A stretch of DNA of 64,000 bases from Ensifer canadensis (GCF_017488845.2 NZ_CP083375.1:62001-126000); one strand, 5' to 3'. Positions 16,532 to 26,119 are shown, counted from the first letter of the stretch. Numbers and translations are program-made. The notes: a model not told the origin generated them from the sequence alone.

Positions 16532-17116
16532 ATGGCACCGCTCAACCGCTCCACCCAGAAAAACCGTCCCGCCAAATCCCAGCGCGCCACCACACTCGAA
16601 ATGGTCAGGCACGCCTGCCCCGACAGTCCCCAAGCGCTGCGCATCTCCGAAAGCTTCGGCCTTGCCCTCATCGACAGCGAGGGGATCCGCGACCTTCACC
16701 GCGGCCAGTTGATCGAAAGCGCCGATGCCCTGAGGGATGGCCTCGCCGAGAAGGCGATGCAGATCCACATGCAGCGCATCGTCGGATCCTTTGTCGGTTC
16801 GGCCTACGGCGCCGGGCAATTCTACAGCCGCGCGGTCACGGAAGCCCGTGACCTCACCACGAAGCTTTCCAACGATTTTCGCGACGAGGACCTCGACGGC
16901 CCGGTCGGCTTCGACAGCCGCGCCCAGCGCAAGCGCGAGTTCGCAGCCGACATGGGCCTGCAGGCCCACGTGCTTCGCATGGCAGCCGAAGGTGCCGTCT
17001 CGGCTTACGAGGACATCACCGGCGAAACCTGGAAGCCTTACGAGCGCACGGTCGAACAGCCCGCCAACTCCGTCGATCAAAAGGCAGCAACCGCCCAGAT
17101 GGCAGCATTCGAATAG
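16532..17116 (+). CDS. conserved hypothetical plasmid protein (194 aa)
   Basis: 194 aa, starting MAPLNRSTQKNRPAKSQRAT, with AAAGGAT 6 nt before ATG. A basic N-terminus is followed by a mainly alpha-helical body (MQIHMQRIVGSFVGSAYGAG, DDLTTKLSNDF-like segments). There is no signal peptide or membrane segment. It has the look of a conserved rhizobial plasmid gene, but I do not know its function. A compact GC hairpin follows the stop. Confidence 0.65.
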   Translation: MAPLNRSTQKNRPAKSQRATTLEMVRHACPDSPQALRISESFGLALIDSEGIRDLHRGQLIESADALRDGLAEKAMQIHMQRIVGSFVGSAYGAGQFYSRAVTEARDLTTKLSNDFRDEDLDGPVGFDSRAQRKREFAADMGLQAHVLRMAAEGAVSAYEDITGETWKPYERTVEQPANSVDQKAATAQMAAFE

Positions 17117-17123
17117 GACGATC

Positions 17124-17141
17124 GCGGGGCTTCGGCCCCGC
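17124..17141 (+). terminator. GC hairpin after 194-aa gene
   Basis: Perfect stem GCGGGGC / GCCCCGC around a TTCG tetraloop. The T-tract is poor, so termination may be only partial. Confidence 0.5.
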
Positions 17142-17211
17142 CTGAGACCTCATTTAGGAAAATCATAAATGGGTAAATGCGCCGTAGGGTCCGAGCGCCC
17201 TCTTTCTCCGG

Positions 17212-18039
17212 TCAGCCGTCCGTCGATACCGTCACGGACGTCCACGCATCGATCTCTTCTTGGAGGCGCTTAATTCTCGCCGATACATGCTTGATTGCGT
17301 CGCTGCCAAGGAGAAGCTGCGGTGGCGGGTTATCGGTCTCGACCAGGATCAAGACGGCTGCAGCGAGTTTCTCTGGATCACCAAGCTGCTTGCCACTGAC
17401 TGCCTGCCGGGCCTCGCGTACCGGATCAAAAAGGGAATCGTAATCCGCGATCGACCTTTCCGTGCGGATCATCGAACGTCCGGCCCAGTCTGTGCGGAAA
17501 GAACCGGGGCATAACGTCGTCACATGCACGCCGAACGGCGCCATTTCTGAACGCATCACTTCCGATATGCCTTGCAGCGCAAACTTGCTGCCACAGTAAT
17601 ACCCGATACCGGGCATGGTGATCATGCCGCCCATCGACGTGACATTGACGATGAAACCCTGGCGCCGTTCGCGGAAGCTGGGAATAAACGCCTTGGCGAC
17701 AGCCACAGCGCCAAAGACGTTCACGTCGAACTGTCTGCGCATCTCTTCGAGAGGCGATTCTTCGATCACGCCCTCGTGGCCGTAACCTGCATTGTTGATC
17801 AGCACATCAACTGGGCCATGTTCCTTTTCCGCAAGCCGGACGACGTCCGCCATGCGGTCGAACTCCGTGACGTCGCATAGCACGGGGTGCGCGGCCGGCA
17901 CGGCTGCGGCTAGCGCCAAGCGTGACGCCTCGGAGCGGACGGTGCCGATTACCTGATGGCCGTTCTGGACGGCAGCCGTAGCGATGGCCAGGCCGAAACC
18001 TGAATTTGCGCCGGTGATGAAAAAGGTCTTTTTTGACAT
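17212..18039 (-). CDS. short-chain dehydrogenase/reductase
   Basis: 275 aa. NAD(P)-binding TGANSGFG near the N-terminus, NNAG around residue 85, and the catalytic pair Y-x3-K in YYCGSKFAL with an upstream Ser (NVTSMGG). This is a complete classical SDR. ATG 18039 starts MSKKTFFITGA; a TTG three codons earlier is possible but less likely. It diverges from an AraC-type regulator, the usual layout for a stress- or aldehyde-inducible reductase and its regulator. The substrate cannot be told from the sequence. Confidence 0.9.
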   Translation of the reverse strand: MSKKTFFITGANSGFGLAIATAAVQNGHQVIGTVRSEASRLALAAAVPAAHPVLCDVTEFDRMADVVRLAEKEHGPVDVLINNAGYGHEGVIEESPLEEMRRQFDVNVFGAVAVAKAFIPSFRERRQGFIVNVTSMGGMITMPGIGYYCGSKFALQGISEVMRSEMAPFGVHVTTLCPGSFRTDWAGRSMIRTERSIADYDSLFDPVREARQAVSGKQLGDPEKLAAAVLILVETDNPPPQLLLGSDAIKHVSARIKRLQEEIDAWTSVTVSTDG

Positions 18040-18114
18040 GATGTGCAAACGCCCTTGATTGAGGATACGTTTGACAGATAATATGCATCACCTGATGAAA
18101 AAATCGCGAATTCG

Positions 18115-19047
18115 ATGAGTTCCTTGCCAAATCCTATGAGATATGGAGATCGCCAGTCAGGGCGAACCTCCCTGGTCAAGTTGGCCGATGGTCTCGCCCC
18201 CCGTCACGGGTACAATCCGACGGCACTTGATCCCGTGCGCATTCTGCGTACCGAGGCAGTACTTCACGATATTCCGGTCCTCTACAAACCGGGCGCAGTG
18301 TTTGTCCTGCAGGGAAGTAAGCAAGGCATGCTGGACGGAGAAATTTTCCGTTACGATGAAGACCACTATTTGGCTGTTTCGGTGCCCGTTCCATTCCGAA
18401 TGGAATCGATCGCCAGTCCAGAGCGGCCTTTGCTTGCCGTTTACCTCGAATTCGACATGCAACTTGCAGCAGAGATTGCCTTGCAGATGGAGCAGCACGC
18501 CGAACTGACGGACGACAAGCCACGGGGTCTAGTGTCGAGCAAGATGGCTGACGACATCGAGGATGTCTTGTTGCGCCTCCTAAAAGCACTGCGAAGTCCT
18601 GTCGAGAGTGCTGTTATCGGGGCCGCCATTCTGCTCGAACTGCACTACCGCGTTCTGGTCGGTCCGCAGGGCGGCGCAATGATAGCCGCGCTCCAGACGA
18701 AGGGGACATCCGGGAAAATCATCCAGAGTTTGGCTTGGTTGCGGAACAATTACGGCTCTGAAATTTCCATCGCCGATCTTGCAAGGAAGGTTGGCATGAG
18801 CGTTCCCTCATACCACGTCCATTTCAAAGACCTAACAGGCACCAGTCCGATGCAATACATCAAAGCAATGCGGCTCCACGAAGCCAGATTGGTGATCGCC
18901 CGTCAGAGATCCACAATCGCAGAGGTCGCTGTTTCAGTCGGCTACGCCAGCCCAGCCCAATTTAGCCGGGACTTCAAACGACATTTCGGTCGCACAGCGT
19001 CAGAGGAGGCGAAATGGGTCAGACACCACCTTGGCGAACTCGTCTGA
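18115..19047 (+). CDS. AraC-family transcriptional regulator
   Basis: 310 aa. The N-terminal ~180 residues form an AraC_N-type sensor (PVLYKPGAVFVLQGSKQGML). The C-terminal ~100 residues contain two HTH motifs (ISIADLARKVGMSVPSYHVH and IAEVAVSVGYASPAQFSRDF). It is divergent from the SDR gene, 75 bp apart, and probably activates it. The shared promoter region holds TTGACA (18071) and a small inverted repeat CATCA-CC-TGATG (18086-18097). Confidence 0.9.
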   Translation: MSSLPNPMRYGDRQSGRTSLVKLADGLAPRHGYNPTALDPVRILRTEAVLHDIPVLYKPGAVFVLQGSKQGMLDGEIFRYDEDHYLAVSVPVPFRMESIASPERPLLAVYLEFDMQLAAEIALQMEQHAELTDDKPRGLVSSKMADDIEDVLLRLLKALRSPVESAVIGAAILLELHYRVLVGPQGGAMIAALQTKGTSGKIIQSLAWLRNNYGSEISIADLARKVGMSVPSYHVHFKDLTGTSPMQYIKAMRLHEARLVIARQRSTIAEVAVSVGYASPAQFSRDFKRHFGRTASEEAKWVRHHLGELV

Positions 19048-19465
19048 GCATAAGCGAGGAGGCATAATGCCCGTTCCGGCAATCTCTCACATGTGGGCGT
19101 TCGCTTCGATTATTCGATTGGGAGTTGTGGGCACTATGCAACCCGCTCCCATTCGGCACCTCCCGATGATGCCATAGTCGTACCCCTTGATCTGTCAGCC
19201 GGCACGTCCATTGCGGTCTCGATGGGGCATGTCTGACCGAAGACCGCCTTGCGATGCTCGGCTCGATCGGCATCCGCAACGGCCGGATCGTTTTCTTCCC
19301 CTGTGCGCAAGCGCCCATTCCTCGCGATGACCAAGAAAGCCTCTCCTTTTGCCGTCCTCCACTGACGTTTCGGCCTTTCAGGTGCGGGCCGATCGTCTTC
19401 GGTCTTGTCGACATCCATCGAGGCCGCGATGGACGCGGCCCGAACAACTGAAAAGGATTACGACA

Positions 19466-19777
19466 ATGGCAACTATCGGCTCTTTCACCGCTTCCGGCAA
19501 TCGCTTCTCCGGCACCATCAAGACCCTCAACCTCAACGTCAAGGCAACCATCCGCGCGGTGGAGCGCACCTCCGAAAAGGGTCCTGACTACCGCATCCTC
19601 GCTGGAGCAACGGTCGAATTCGGCGCAGCCTGGAAGAAGACCTCGAACGAAGGCCGCGACTACCTCTCGGTCAAGCTCGACGACCCGAGCTTCCCGGCTC
19701 CGATCTACGCAACCCTGATCGAGGTCGAAGGCGAGGACGGCCTCTCCCTCATCTGGTCCCGCTCGAACCGGGACTGA
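19466..19777 (+). CDS. DUF736 family protein, copy 1
   Basis: 103 aa, starting [33 protein letters not shown]736 proteins are small beta-rich proteins, abundant on rhizobial plasmids and of unknown role. This copy differs from the second by about three residues (R/G at 13, A/T near 37, D/E near 93). It lies upstream of the fic gene and is followed by its own terminator. Confidence 0.88.
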   Translation: MATIGSFTASGNRFSGTIKTLNLNVKATIRAVERTSEKGPDYRILAGATVEFGAAWKKTSNEGRDYLSVKLDDPSFPAPIYATLIEVEGEDGLSLIWSRSNRD

Positions 19778-19787
19778 TAGCAACGAT

Positions 19788-19809
19788 GGCCCCGCCGAAA
19801 CGCGGGGCC
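19788..19809 (+). terminator. terminator after DUF736 copy 1
   Basis: Stem GGCCCCGC / GCGGGGCC with a 6-nt loop, tail TCCTTCCC. Confidence 0.65.
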
Positions 19810-19825
19810 TCCTTCCCTACCTTTA

Positions 19826-19916
19826 ACTCATCCATATCCACTATCGGATGAAAATGGATGGAAAAATGGATCTCGCCGTGTCATAACCATTCGGATGGAA
19901 ACGGATGGGATAACGG
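19826..19916. promoter_or_regulatory. GGATG-repeat region upstream of fic
   Basis: In the 90 bp before the fic start, GGATG or ATGGAT occurs at least six times (for example GGATGAAAATGGATGG and GGATGGAAACGGATGG), with an opposing CATCC at the left. The iterated pattern looks like an operator, perhaps for the HTH carried by the Fic protein. Pattern only; no known consensus. Confidence 0.35.
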
Positions 19917-20972
19917 ATGACGCCCCTCGATCTTTCAACATTGCGGATTACACCCGAGATCCTTTCACTGATCGCAGAGATTGACGAGTTCAAAGGCGCA
20001 TGGCGCGCCCTTGGCCGCATTGCGCCTGATCGCCTGTCAAGCCTGCGTCGGGTCGCGACAATCGAGAGCATTGGATCGTCGACCCGCATCGAGGGGGCAA
20101 AGCTAACTGACCGGGAGGTCGAGAGGCTGCTCGTAAACCTCCGGATCGGCTCTTTTTCCAGCCGCGACGAACAGGAAGTCGCAGGCTATGCCGAGGTGAT
20201 GGAGACAATCTTCTCCGCCTTTGACGCAATCCCCCTCAACGAAAATCACATACGCCAGCTTCATCGGGATCTGCTCGCCCACTCAACGAAAGATGAGCGA
20301 CACCGGGGGGGCTGGAAGACCCTTGCCAACAATGTCGAGGCTTTCGACGAGAACGGTGTGAGCCTTGGCGTGGTCTTTGCGACAGCCTCTCCGTTCGATA
20401 CGCCGGGCCGAATGGCGGAACTGGTGGCCTGGCAGCGGGCTCAGGAGGCGGATGGGACGTTCCACCCTCTGCTGATTGTCGCCGTCTTCGTCGTGGTCTT
20501 TCTGGAAATCCATCCTTTCCAGGATGGCAACGGCCGGCTGTCGCGGGCACTGACCACGCTGTTGTTGCTTCGGGCTGGTTATGCCTACGTGCCTTACAGC
20601 TCGCTCGAAAGCATCGTCGAGCAGAACAAGGAGGCCTACTACCTCGCGCTTCGTCGCACACAGGGCACGATCCGCACGGATCGGCAGGACTGGAACCCTT
20701 GGGTCGAGTTCTTCCTGCGAAGCCTGCAGCGTCAAAAGCAGCGCCTCGATCGGAAAATGGAGCGTGAACGCATCCTTCTGGGCGACCTTCCGGAGTTGTC
20801 GGTGTCGATCCTCGAGCTGGCGCGCGAGCGCGGCAGAGTAACCGTGATGGACGCGGCCAAGGCCACGGGCGCAAGCCGGAATACCGTCAAGGATCATCTA
20901 CGCGCGTTGACCGATGAGGGACATCTGATCCTGCACGGAGCAGGTCGCGGAACTTGGTACGGCCTGAGTTGA
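19917..20972 (+). CDS. Fic domain protein with N-terminal inhibitory helix and C-terminal HTH
   Basis: 351 aa. The Fic active-site motif HPFQDGNGR lies at residues ~199-207; the His and the anion-binding loop needed for nucleotidyl (usually AMP) transfer are intact. An inhibitory motif of class II Fic proteins, STRIEG ([S/T]xxxE[G/N]), is at residues ~55-60. The C-terminus has a winged-helix/HTH-like segment (VTVMDAAKATGASRNTVKDH). It is bracketed by two DUF736 copies in direct repeat, as if it arrived, or could be lost, by recombination between them. Confidence 0.9.
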   Translation: MTPLDLSTLRITPEILSLIAEIDEFKGAWRALGRIAPDRLSSLRRVATIESIGSSTRIEGAKLTDREVERLLVNLRIGSFSSRDEQEVAGYAEVMETIFSAFDAIPLNENHIRQLHRDLLAHSTKDERHRGGWKTLANNVEAFDENGVSLGVVFATASPFDTPGRMAELVAWQRAQEADGTFHPLLIVAVFVVVFLEIHPFQDGNGRLSRALTTLLLLRAGYAYVPYSSLESIVEQNKEAYYLALRRTQGTIRTDRQDWNPWVEFFLRSLQRQKQRLDRKMERERILLGDLPELSVSILELARERGRVTVMDAAKATGASRNTVKDHLRALTDEGHLILHGAGRGTWYGLS

Positions 20973-21332
20973 TACCAGTGTGAGGGGCCGGCCGGCGCAT
21001 CGGTATCGAAGCGGTTGTTCAACCGTGCAAGACCGCCATTGCCATGTCCTTTCGCCCCCTGTTTCCGGCACGTCCACTGCGGTCTCGATGGGGCATGTCT
21101 GACCGAAGACCGCCTCGCGATGCTCGGCTCGATCGGCATCGGCAACGGCCGGATCGTTTTCTTCCCCTGTGCGCGGAAGCGCCCATTCCTCGCGATGACC
21201 AAGAAAGCCTCTCCTTTGGCCGTCCTCCACTGCGTTGCGGCCTTTCAGGTGCAGGCCGATCGTCCCCGGTCTGATCGACTGCCATCGAGGCCGCGATGGA
21301 TGCGGCCCGAACAACCGAAAAGGAATACGACA

Positions 21333-21644
21333 ATGGCAACCATCGGCTCTTTCACCGCTTCCGGCAACGGCTTCTCCGGCACCATCAAGACCCTCAACCT
21401 CAACGTCAAGGCAACCATTCGCACAGTTGAGCGCACTTCCGAGAAAGGCCCGGACTACCGCATCCTCGCCGGAGCAACGGTCGAATTCGGCGCAGCCTGG
21501 AAGAAGACCTCGAACGAAGGCCGCGACTACCTCTCGGTCAAGCTCGACGACCCGAGCTTCCCGGCTCCGATCTACGCAACGCTGATCGAGGTCGAAGGGG
21601 AGGAAGGCCTCTCCCTCATCTGGTCCCGGTCGAACCGGGACTGA
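21333..21644 (+). CDS. DUF736 family protein, copy 2
   Basis: 103 aa, starting [20 protein letters not shown], about 97% identical to copy 1; RBS AAAAGGA. Same leader and same terminator arrangement, implying a recent duplication of the whole transcription unit. Function unknown. Confidence 0.88.
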   Translation: MATIGSFTASGNGFSGTIKTLNLNVKATIRTVERTSEKGPDYRILAGATVEFGAAWKKTSNEGRDYLSVKLDDPSFPAPIYATLIEVEGEEGLSLIWSRSNRD

Positions 21645-21655
21645 TAGCAACGAAG

Positions 21656-21675
21656 GCCCCGCCGAAAGGCGGGGC
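21656..21675 (+). terminator. terminator between DUF736 copy 2 and HU gene
   Basis: Stem GCCCCGCC / GGCGGGGC with a GAAA tetraloop; lies between convergent genes. Confidence 0.6.
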
Positions 21676-21692
21676 TCTCCCAAGTCGTTAGA

Positions 21693-21971
21693 TCACTTGT
21701 TCAGTGCATCCTTGAGCGCCTTTGCAGGCGCAAAGGTCAGCTTCTTCGAAGCCGCGATTTTCACGGTCGCGCCGGTGGACGGGTTGCGGCCTTCGCGCTC
21801 CGGTGTCGCTTTGACCTTGAACTTCCCGAAGCCCGGCAGGCTCGTTTCGTTGCCGGTAATCGCGGCTTGAGTGATCGAGGCAATTACCGCTTCGACGATG
21901 GCCTTGCCCTGTGCCTTGGTCAGGCTGTGTTCGCCGGCGATCTTGTCGGCGATTTCATTCGTGGTCGTCAT
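21693..21971 (-). CDS. HU-family nucleoid protein
   Basis: 92 aa from ATG 21971 (GGAGA RBS). It has the HU/IHF fold: helical N-terminus (MTTTNEIADKIAGEHSLTKA), GFGKFKVKATPEREGRNPST with the DNA-intercalating arm, and a KKLTFAPAKALKDALN end. The length is typical (~90 aa). A plasmid-encoded HU may assist replication or the relaxosome. Confidence 0.92.
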   Translation of the reverse strand: MTTTNEIADKIAGEHSLTKAQGKAIVEAVIASITQAAITGNETSLPGFGKFKVKATPEREGRNPSTGATVKIAASKKLTFAPAKALKDALNK

Positions 21972-22027
21972 TTTACGTCTCCGCATCCTTGTTGATACGG
22001 AATCCCTGACAGCGGATTGGCGTGCTG

Positions 22028-22321
22028 TCATTGAGGCGGTGCGGCATGTGGCGTGGAATTGCCGGGATTTCCACAGTTTCCGACCGGTCGGTAGCCCTTA
22101 CCCCGCTTTATCCGTGCCAGTTCCAGGAAATGCCGCGCAGCGTCCCTCTCCGTGGCGAACACCTCGCACTTCTCTCCGCCACGCCTTCCAATCCGTCCCC
22201 AACAGCGAACCACGGCCATCTCGCCGAACAGGGTGGGCTGCAACGACAGCGCATAATAGCGCGCCATGTTTTTCGTTGCGTCGATGCGCTGGCAATAAAG
22301 CCTGAAATTGTAGAGTGCCAT
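22028..22321 (-). CDS. WGR-domain protein
   Basis: 97 aa starting MALYNFRLYCQRIDATKNMA. The WGR signature RCWGRIGRRGG is in the middle, and ATERDAARHFLELARIKRGKGY follows in the typical spacing. WGR domains bind nucleic acids in PARPs and MolR-like proteins; stand-alone WGR proteins are common on rhizobial plasmids. An upstream extension to 22477 is open but has no protein-like composition. The C-terminal tail is Pro/Ala/Asn-rich. Confidence 0.8.
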   Translation of the reverse strand: MALYNFRLYCQRIDATKNMARYYALSLQPTLFGEMAVVRCWGRIGRRGGEKCEVFATERDAARHFLELARIKRGKGYRPVGNCGNPGNSTPHAAPPQ

Positions 22322-22464
22322 GGTGAAAACATGACGAAGGCGTCCGCTCTCGTCCAACGACAGTTTTGAATCGATGCGAGGGTTCTGATTCACGACGTTG
22401 ATGAGTGCTGGCGATCCGCGAGCAGTCGCGATAGAAGCCGCATTCCAACAATGGGCAGAGCATA

Positions 22465-22686
22465 ATGGACGACGCAATCAAGATCGATAATCGCGGTGAC
22501 TTCGGGCTTTGGGCGATTGAAGCCGCCAAGCAGATCGTCAGCGATCAGGGGTTCGAGCTGGCCAGAGCAGCGCGGGACGGCACGGAGGAAGAGCTTCGCG
22601 TCGCTGGGAACGCACTTGGGCAGACGATCACCAATGCACTCCTGGAAGTCTATGATGGGCTGCTGGGTGGTGATGAGGACGAGTAG
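22465..22686 (+). CDS. small acidic hypothetical protein (73 aa)
   Basis: 73 aa, MDDAIKIDNRGDFGLWAIEA and an amphipathic helical rest ending GGDEDE. Divergent from the WGR gene. The RBS is weak (AGAG). No known family recognised; composition is convincing for a small helical protein. Confidence 0.5.
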   Translation: MDDAIKIDNRGDFGLWAIEAAKQIVSDQGFELARAARDGTEEELRVAGNALGQTITNALLEVYDGLLGGDEDE

Positions 22687-23230
22687 CCTCGTCGCCCGAA
22701 TTGGCACGGCAAAGTAACGGGTATGTCTTCGTCGCGCCCATCCGCCACTTCGGCGTCAAGGACTGCGCGGCCGATAAAAACGGAACGCAAAGAGCGGGGC
22801 AGTCGGTCCCGCTTCCCCTTCGGGCCACTATGTTGAAGCTCCTGCGGCTGTCCTTGTTCCACTCCTTGCGCGTCGAGAATTCCCGAAATCCCGGCCTGTG
22901 GCCGGCGCATGCTGATTTCTCCGATGCTCTTCATCCTCTTCGGGTCGCCCTTGCTTGTTTCACGTCGCGCCGTTTTCCAACCGAAGCGCCCTTTGGCTGC
23001 CGGTGCGTTCCACGCCAGCGCAAAATGATCCACGACCAGGTCGTGACCGGTGACATCAATGCCCGCTACGATCAGGACAACGAGCACTTAGGCGGATGAG
23101 AATTGCGATCGGGTTCCGCGCTTTGCAAGCTATCTTTTTCCGGAAGGAAAAGGTTAGGCGAGCCCACTTCGGGGGACGGTTCTACTCGCACCCCAGATAC
23201 ATTTCAGGGTAGACGCTCCACGCATCGTTA
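22687..23230. other. intergenic, no gene supported
   Basis: About 540 bases downstream of the traG operon. Frames on both strands (22701-23099 plus, 22650-23087 minus) are antisense to each other, lack an RBS and show no motif; I do not call either. Confidence 0.4.
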
Positions 23231-23632
23231 TTACGCAGTGGACGGCTTTGTATCGCTGGCCGTCGCGCTTTCCTTCTCCTCCCGCGGCTTTCGTTTTCCA
23301 GTTGTCGACCGGATCCGGTTCAGGACAGGTGGCAGAAACGGAACATCCTCCCAGACCACATCGCGCTCGAAGAGGTGCTCGCTGTTGCTGTTGCGCCAGC
23401 GCACCTCCTCCCTGGTAACAAAGGGCGGTGCGATCTCGAAAACGGCCGCAAGCGGTGCAAGTATCAGAGCGCAGAACATGGCGACGGTTTTCACGATCGT
23501 ATCGCCAAGCGGCGTCAAGACGCCGAGAGAAACGATCACGCCCATTCCGAGAAATGGCACGGCGATGATGAATACGACCCAGATCATCAACGGTCCGAGC
23601 AGTGGGTACCAGGTCTTTTTCCAATGTTGCAT
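23231..23632 (-). CDS. inner-membrane protein downstream of traG
   Basis: 133 aa with two strongly hydrophobic segments (residues ~10-40, PLMIWVVFIIAVPFLGMGVI, and ~45-65) and a polar C-terminal cytoplasmic tail. Its RBS (AGAGGAAA) overlaps the end of traG and the gap is 13 nt, so it is the last gene of the traC-D-G operon. It could assist the coupling protein; no family name recognised. Confidence 0.7.
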   Translation of the reverse strand: MQHWKKTWYPLLGPLMIWVVFIIAVPFLGMGVIVSLGVLTPLGDTIVKTVAMFCALILAPLAAVFEIAPPFVTREEVRWRNSNSEHLFERDVVWEDVPFLPPVLNRIRSTTGKRKPREEKESATASDTKPSTA

Positions 23633-23645
23633 GGCCGATTTCCTC

Positions 23646-25616
23646 TCATTTGCGTAACGGTGTCAATGGCGTCTCCGCCTTCGAGACAGCTTCGCGTTCG
23701 GGCGCTGTTCGATGGAACCTGTTCACGCCGACGATCGATATCATGTCGGCGCGCCGGAACCAGATCGCGCGGCCACATCTCAGCGGCGCGTTGCCAGCGG
23801 TGAAGACGATCTGCTCGTCGCCACGCATGCGCATCACCTCATGCGGCAGGATCAGCGGACGGCGCGTGAGTTGCTTCGACCGCGAGCGCGACGATCCCTT
23901 CATTCCGGAAGAGCGGTTCGTCTGGTCGACCTCGACCGTCGTGTCGCCGCAGCGCTTCGAGATATACTCGGCGGTCTCGGGGTCGTTGATCGCCGCAAAC
24001 GAGATCCACGACGCGGACTCGAACCATTTGCTCGTTGCGTCGCGACCACCATAGGCCTCACGCATCTGGCCGAGCGACTGGAAGATCAGCGCCAGGCTGA
24101 TGCCATATTTTCTCCCAGCGTCGCGGGCAGTTTCGAGGATGCGCAGATAGCCGAGGCGCGCCACCTCATCGAGCAGGAACAGCGTTCGCCCCGCTACCTC
24201 GCCATTGCGATTATAGATCGCATTGAGGAGGGAGCCGATGACCACCCTTGCCAGTCCCGGATGCGACTCCAGAACCTTCAGGTCCAGGGCGATGAAGATG
24301 TCCGTGACGCCGGTCGCCAGTTCGTCGGTCGAGAAGCTGTCGCCCGAGACGAGGGCGGCATAATTCGGATAGGAGAGCCAGTGCGTCTCCTTTACGGCAT
24401 TGGCGTAAACGCCGCTGAATGTCTCCGGCGTCATGTTGACAAATACGGCGACGTTCTCGCGTACGAAGGTGGACTCCGATTGCTCGTAGATCCGCGTCAG
24501 CCGTTCTCTAAGTTTTGGCTCAGGTTCGGAGAGATTGGCCCGGACACGGCGTAGCGTCTGATCCGTTGCGTCCGTATGCCCGGACAGGCAAACGTCGGCG
24601 ATCAGCGCGGTCAGAAGCTGCATGGCGGACGCACGGAAGAAGTCGTCGCGCGCCGAGGCGGCGCGTGCGTTGTCGGTCATGATCCATGTCGCGACAGCGA
24701 CGATGTCCTCCTCCCGGGTAGCCCCGAAGCGGCCGATCCAGTCGAGTGCGTTAAATCCAGTTGTAGGATCGGCGGCGTCGAGCACGATTACCTTGCGGCC
24801 GGCCCTTCTCCTGTGATCGACGACCATCGGCGCGACCTCGCTCGACGGATCGAGCACGACGAGCCCGCCGCCCCATTTGAGCGCGGTCGGGATTGTCACC
24901 GATGTCGTTTTATAACCGCCGGAGCCGGCAAAGACGATGCCGTGCGATGAGCCGAACGAACCATCGAAGCAAAGTAGAGGGGTCTTGCCGCCAGCACCCC
25001 ATGTCTCTCTTCTATCCGCCCGAAACGCGACGCGCGAGACGCTCTCCCGATCGACTCGGTAGCGCTCACCGATGACGATGCCACCCGCATCCGGAAAGAG
25101 CTTTTCAGACTCGACCATGCTCATCCAGTCGGCCTCGCCATGGACTGCGCGCTTGCCGCGAATGCGACGGGGAGCCGCATCCGCAAATGCGGCATTGCCG
25201 CGAAGCACGACGCGCATCGCAAAGACGCCGGCGAGGAATACGGTGGCCGCGCCGAGCATCGTAGCCGGATCTGCATAGGCGAGGACAGATTGGTCCGATG
25301 GGACAATGTCAGCGATGTTAGCAAGGCGGGTCGCCTCGTGAAGGACCGCGATCAAGATCGTCGCAACGCATCCGATGACAACGCCCCATCCCGCCGCCTT
25401 GATGTTCTCCGCACCATTGGCGGCAAACAGGAAGATCACGCCGATCGCTGCCGCCGTCACATAGGGCAAGGCGAGGCCGATGCGCCCGAGCATCAGCTTT
25501 GCCTGCGCCGTCTTGCCGAACGCAGCCAGCCAAAGCTCAACGCCCGACATGAGGACGATTACTGCGACCATGATGGTCACCGGCAAGAGGGTGAGGAGAA
25601 GCCTATTCACCGTCAC
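23646..25616 (-). CDS. traG: conjugal transfer coupling protein TraG
   Basis: About 656 aa, VirD4/TraG family ATPase that links the relaxosome to the type IV secretion channel. N-terminal membrane segments ([20 protein letters not shown] and further hydrophobic stretches to residue ~140), Walker [11 protein letters not shown] (~residue 225) and Walker [13 protein letters not shown] (~480). Length is as in Ti plasmids. GTG 25616, with GGGAG upstream, is chosen as start; TTG 25622 and GTG 25610 are alternatives. It overlaps the traD stop. Confidence 0.95.
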   Translation of the reverse strand: MTVNRLLLTLLPVTIMVAVIVLMSGVELWLAAFGKTAQAKLMLGRIGLALPYVTAAAIGVIFLFAANGAENIKAAGWGVVIGCVATILIAVLHEATRLANIADIVPSDQSVLAYADPATMLGAATVFLAGVFAMRVVLRGNAAFADAAPRRIRGKRAVHGEADWMSMVESEKLFPDAGGIVIGERYRVDRESVSRVAFRADRRETWGAGGKTPLLCFDGSFGSSHGIVFAGSGGYKTTSVTIPTALKWGGGLVVLDPSSEVAPMVVDHRRRAGRKVIVLDAADPTTGFNALDWIGRFGATREEDIVAVATWIMTDNARAASARDDFFRASAMQLLTALIADVCLSGHTDATDQTLRRVRANLSEPEPKLRERLTRIYEQSESTFVRENVAVFVNMTPETFSGVYANAVKETHWLSYPNYAALVSGDSFSTDELATGVTDIFIALDLKVLESHPGLARVVIGSLLNAIYNRNGEVAGRTLFLLDEVARLGYLRILETARDAGRKYGISLALIFQSLGQMREAYGGRDATSKWFESASWISFAAINDPETAEYISKRCGDTTVEVDQTNRSSGMKGSSRSRSKQLTRRPLILPHEVMRMRGDEQIVFTAGNAPLRCGRAIWFRRADMISIVGVNRFHRTAPEREAVSKAETPLTPLRK

Positions 25617-25818
25617 GACCAAAGGCTCCCGCGCCGATGGCGGTCAGGCGCACCCGCTCGGCATCGTCCGCCTGGATGCGAAGACCTGCGTCGATCAGCA
25701 AGCCGAGCAGCAGCGCCCGCTTCTCGTAGCGCAGGCCGGCCTTGACGATCAGGCCGCCCAGTTCGATCTTCTCGCGCGTGTCTTGTCTGCGGATGTCGGT
25801 CGATGAGCTCCGGCGCAT
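25603..25818 (-). CDS. traD: conjugal transfer protein TraD
   Basis: 71 aa, the size of Ti-plasmid TraD. It contains the conserved [20 protein letters not shown] core followed by [12 protein letters not shown]. It lies between traC and traG in the standard order, overlapping the traG start by about 14 nt. TraD is an accessory Dtr protein of unknown mechanism. GAGG is 9 nt ahead of the ATG. Confidence 0.9.
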   Translation of the reverse strand: MRRSSSTDIRRQDTREKIELGGLIVKAGLRYEKRALLLGLLIDAGLRIQADDAERVRLTAIGAGAFGRDGE

Positions 25819-25822
25819 CCGC

Positions 25823-26119
25823 TCAAGCCTCGCTATCGTTGCCCGCAGCCGCGCCAGATGCGAGTGCTGTCGAGGTTTCGCTGGTCGCGCTGTCGTCTCC
25901 GGGATTTTTCTTAGCCTTTGCATGTCTCTTGTCTCCTCGAAACCGCGCGGCAATGTCCTCGAACGCCACCTGAAGTGCGGCCTCGTCAGTGTCGATGTCG
26001 CCAATGCCTGCCTTTAGCGCGATCCGGCCAATTCGTTCGGCCTCTCGGGTTTCGGCCTGCTTCAGCTGGTCCTGCAGCCGGGCGATTTCTTCACGGATTT
26101 TCGATGAGGGTTTCTTCAT
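25823..26119 (-). CDS. traC: conjugal transfer protein TraC
   Basis: 98 aa starting [20 protein letters not shown]; an N-terminal coiled coil, then [18 protein letters not shown], as in Ti TraC. It is the first gene of the leftward traC-D-G operon, facing oriT and traA. TraC is thought to act with TraA at the relaxosome. The ORF is open further upstream, but only this start has a plausible RBS and the family length. Confidence 0.9.
   Translation of the reverse strand: MKKPSSKIREEIARLQDQLKQAETREAERIGRIALKAGIGDIDTDEAALQVAFEDIAARFRGDKRHAKAKKNPGDDSATSETSTALASGAAAGNDSEA

Larger units (their letters stand above)
19201..19809 (+). repeat. direct repeat copy 1 (leader + DUF736 gene + terminator)
   Basis: About 609 bp, nearly identical to 21067-21675. 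The copy includes ~265 bp of non-coding leader, the DUF736 gene and the following hairpin. The offset between copies is 1866-1867 bp, so there is about one indel in the whole length. Confidence 0.9.
21067..21675 (+). repeat. direct repeat copy 2 (leader + DUF736 gene + terminator)
   Basis: Second copy of the ~610-bp unit at 19201-19809. The non-coding leader is about as well conserved as the coding part. Confidence 0.9.

Noticed and set aside
16032..16712. Plus-strand ORF of 226 aa
   Set aside because: Overlaps the better supported 194-aa gene in another frame; Pro/Arg/Thr-rich, no RBS.
22650..23099. Opposing ORFs downstream of the 73-aa gene
   Set aside because: They are antisense to each other, with no RBS and no known motif; treated as intergenic.
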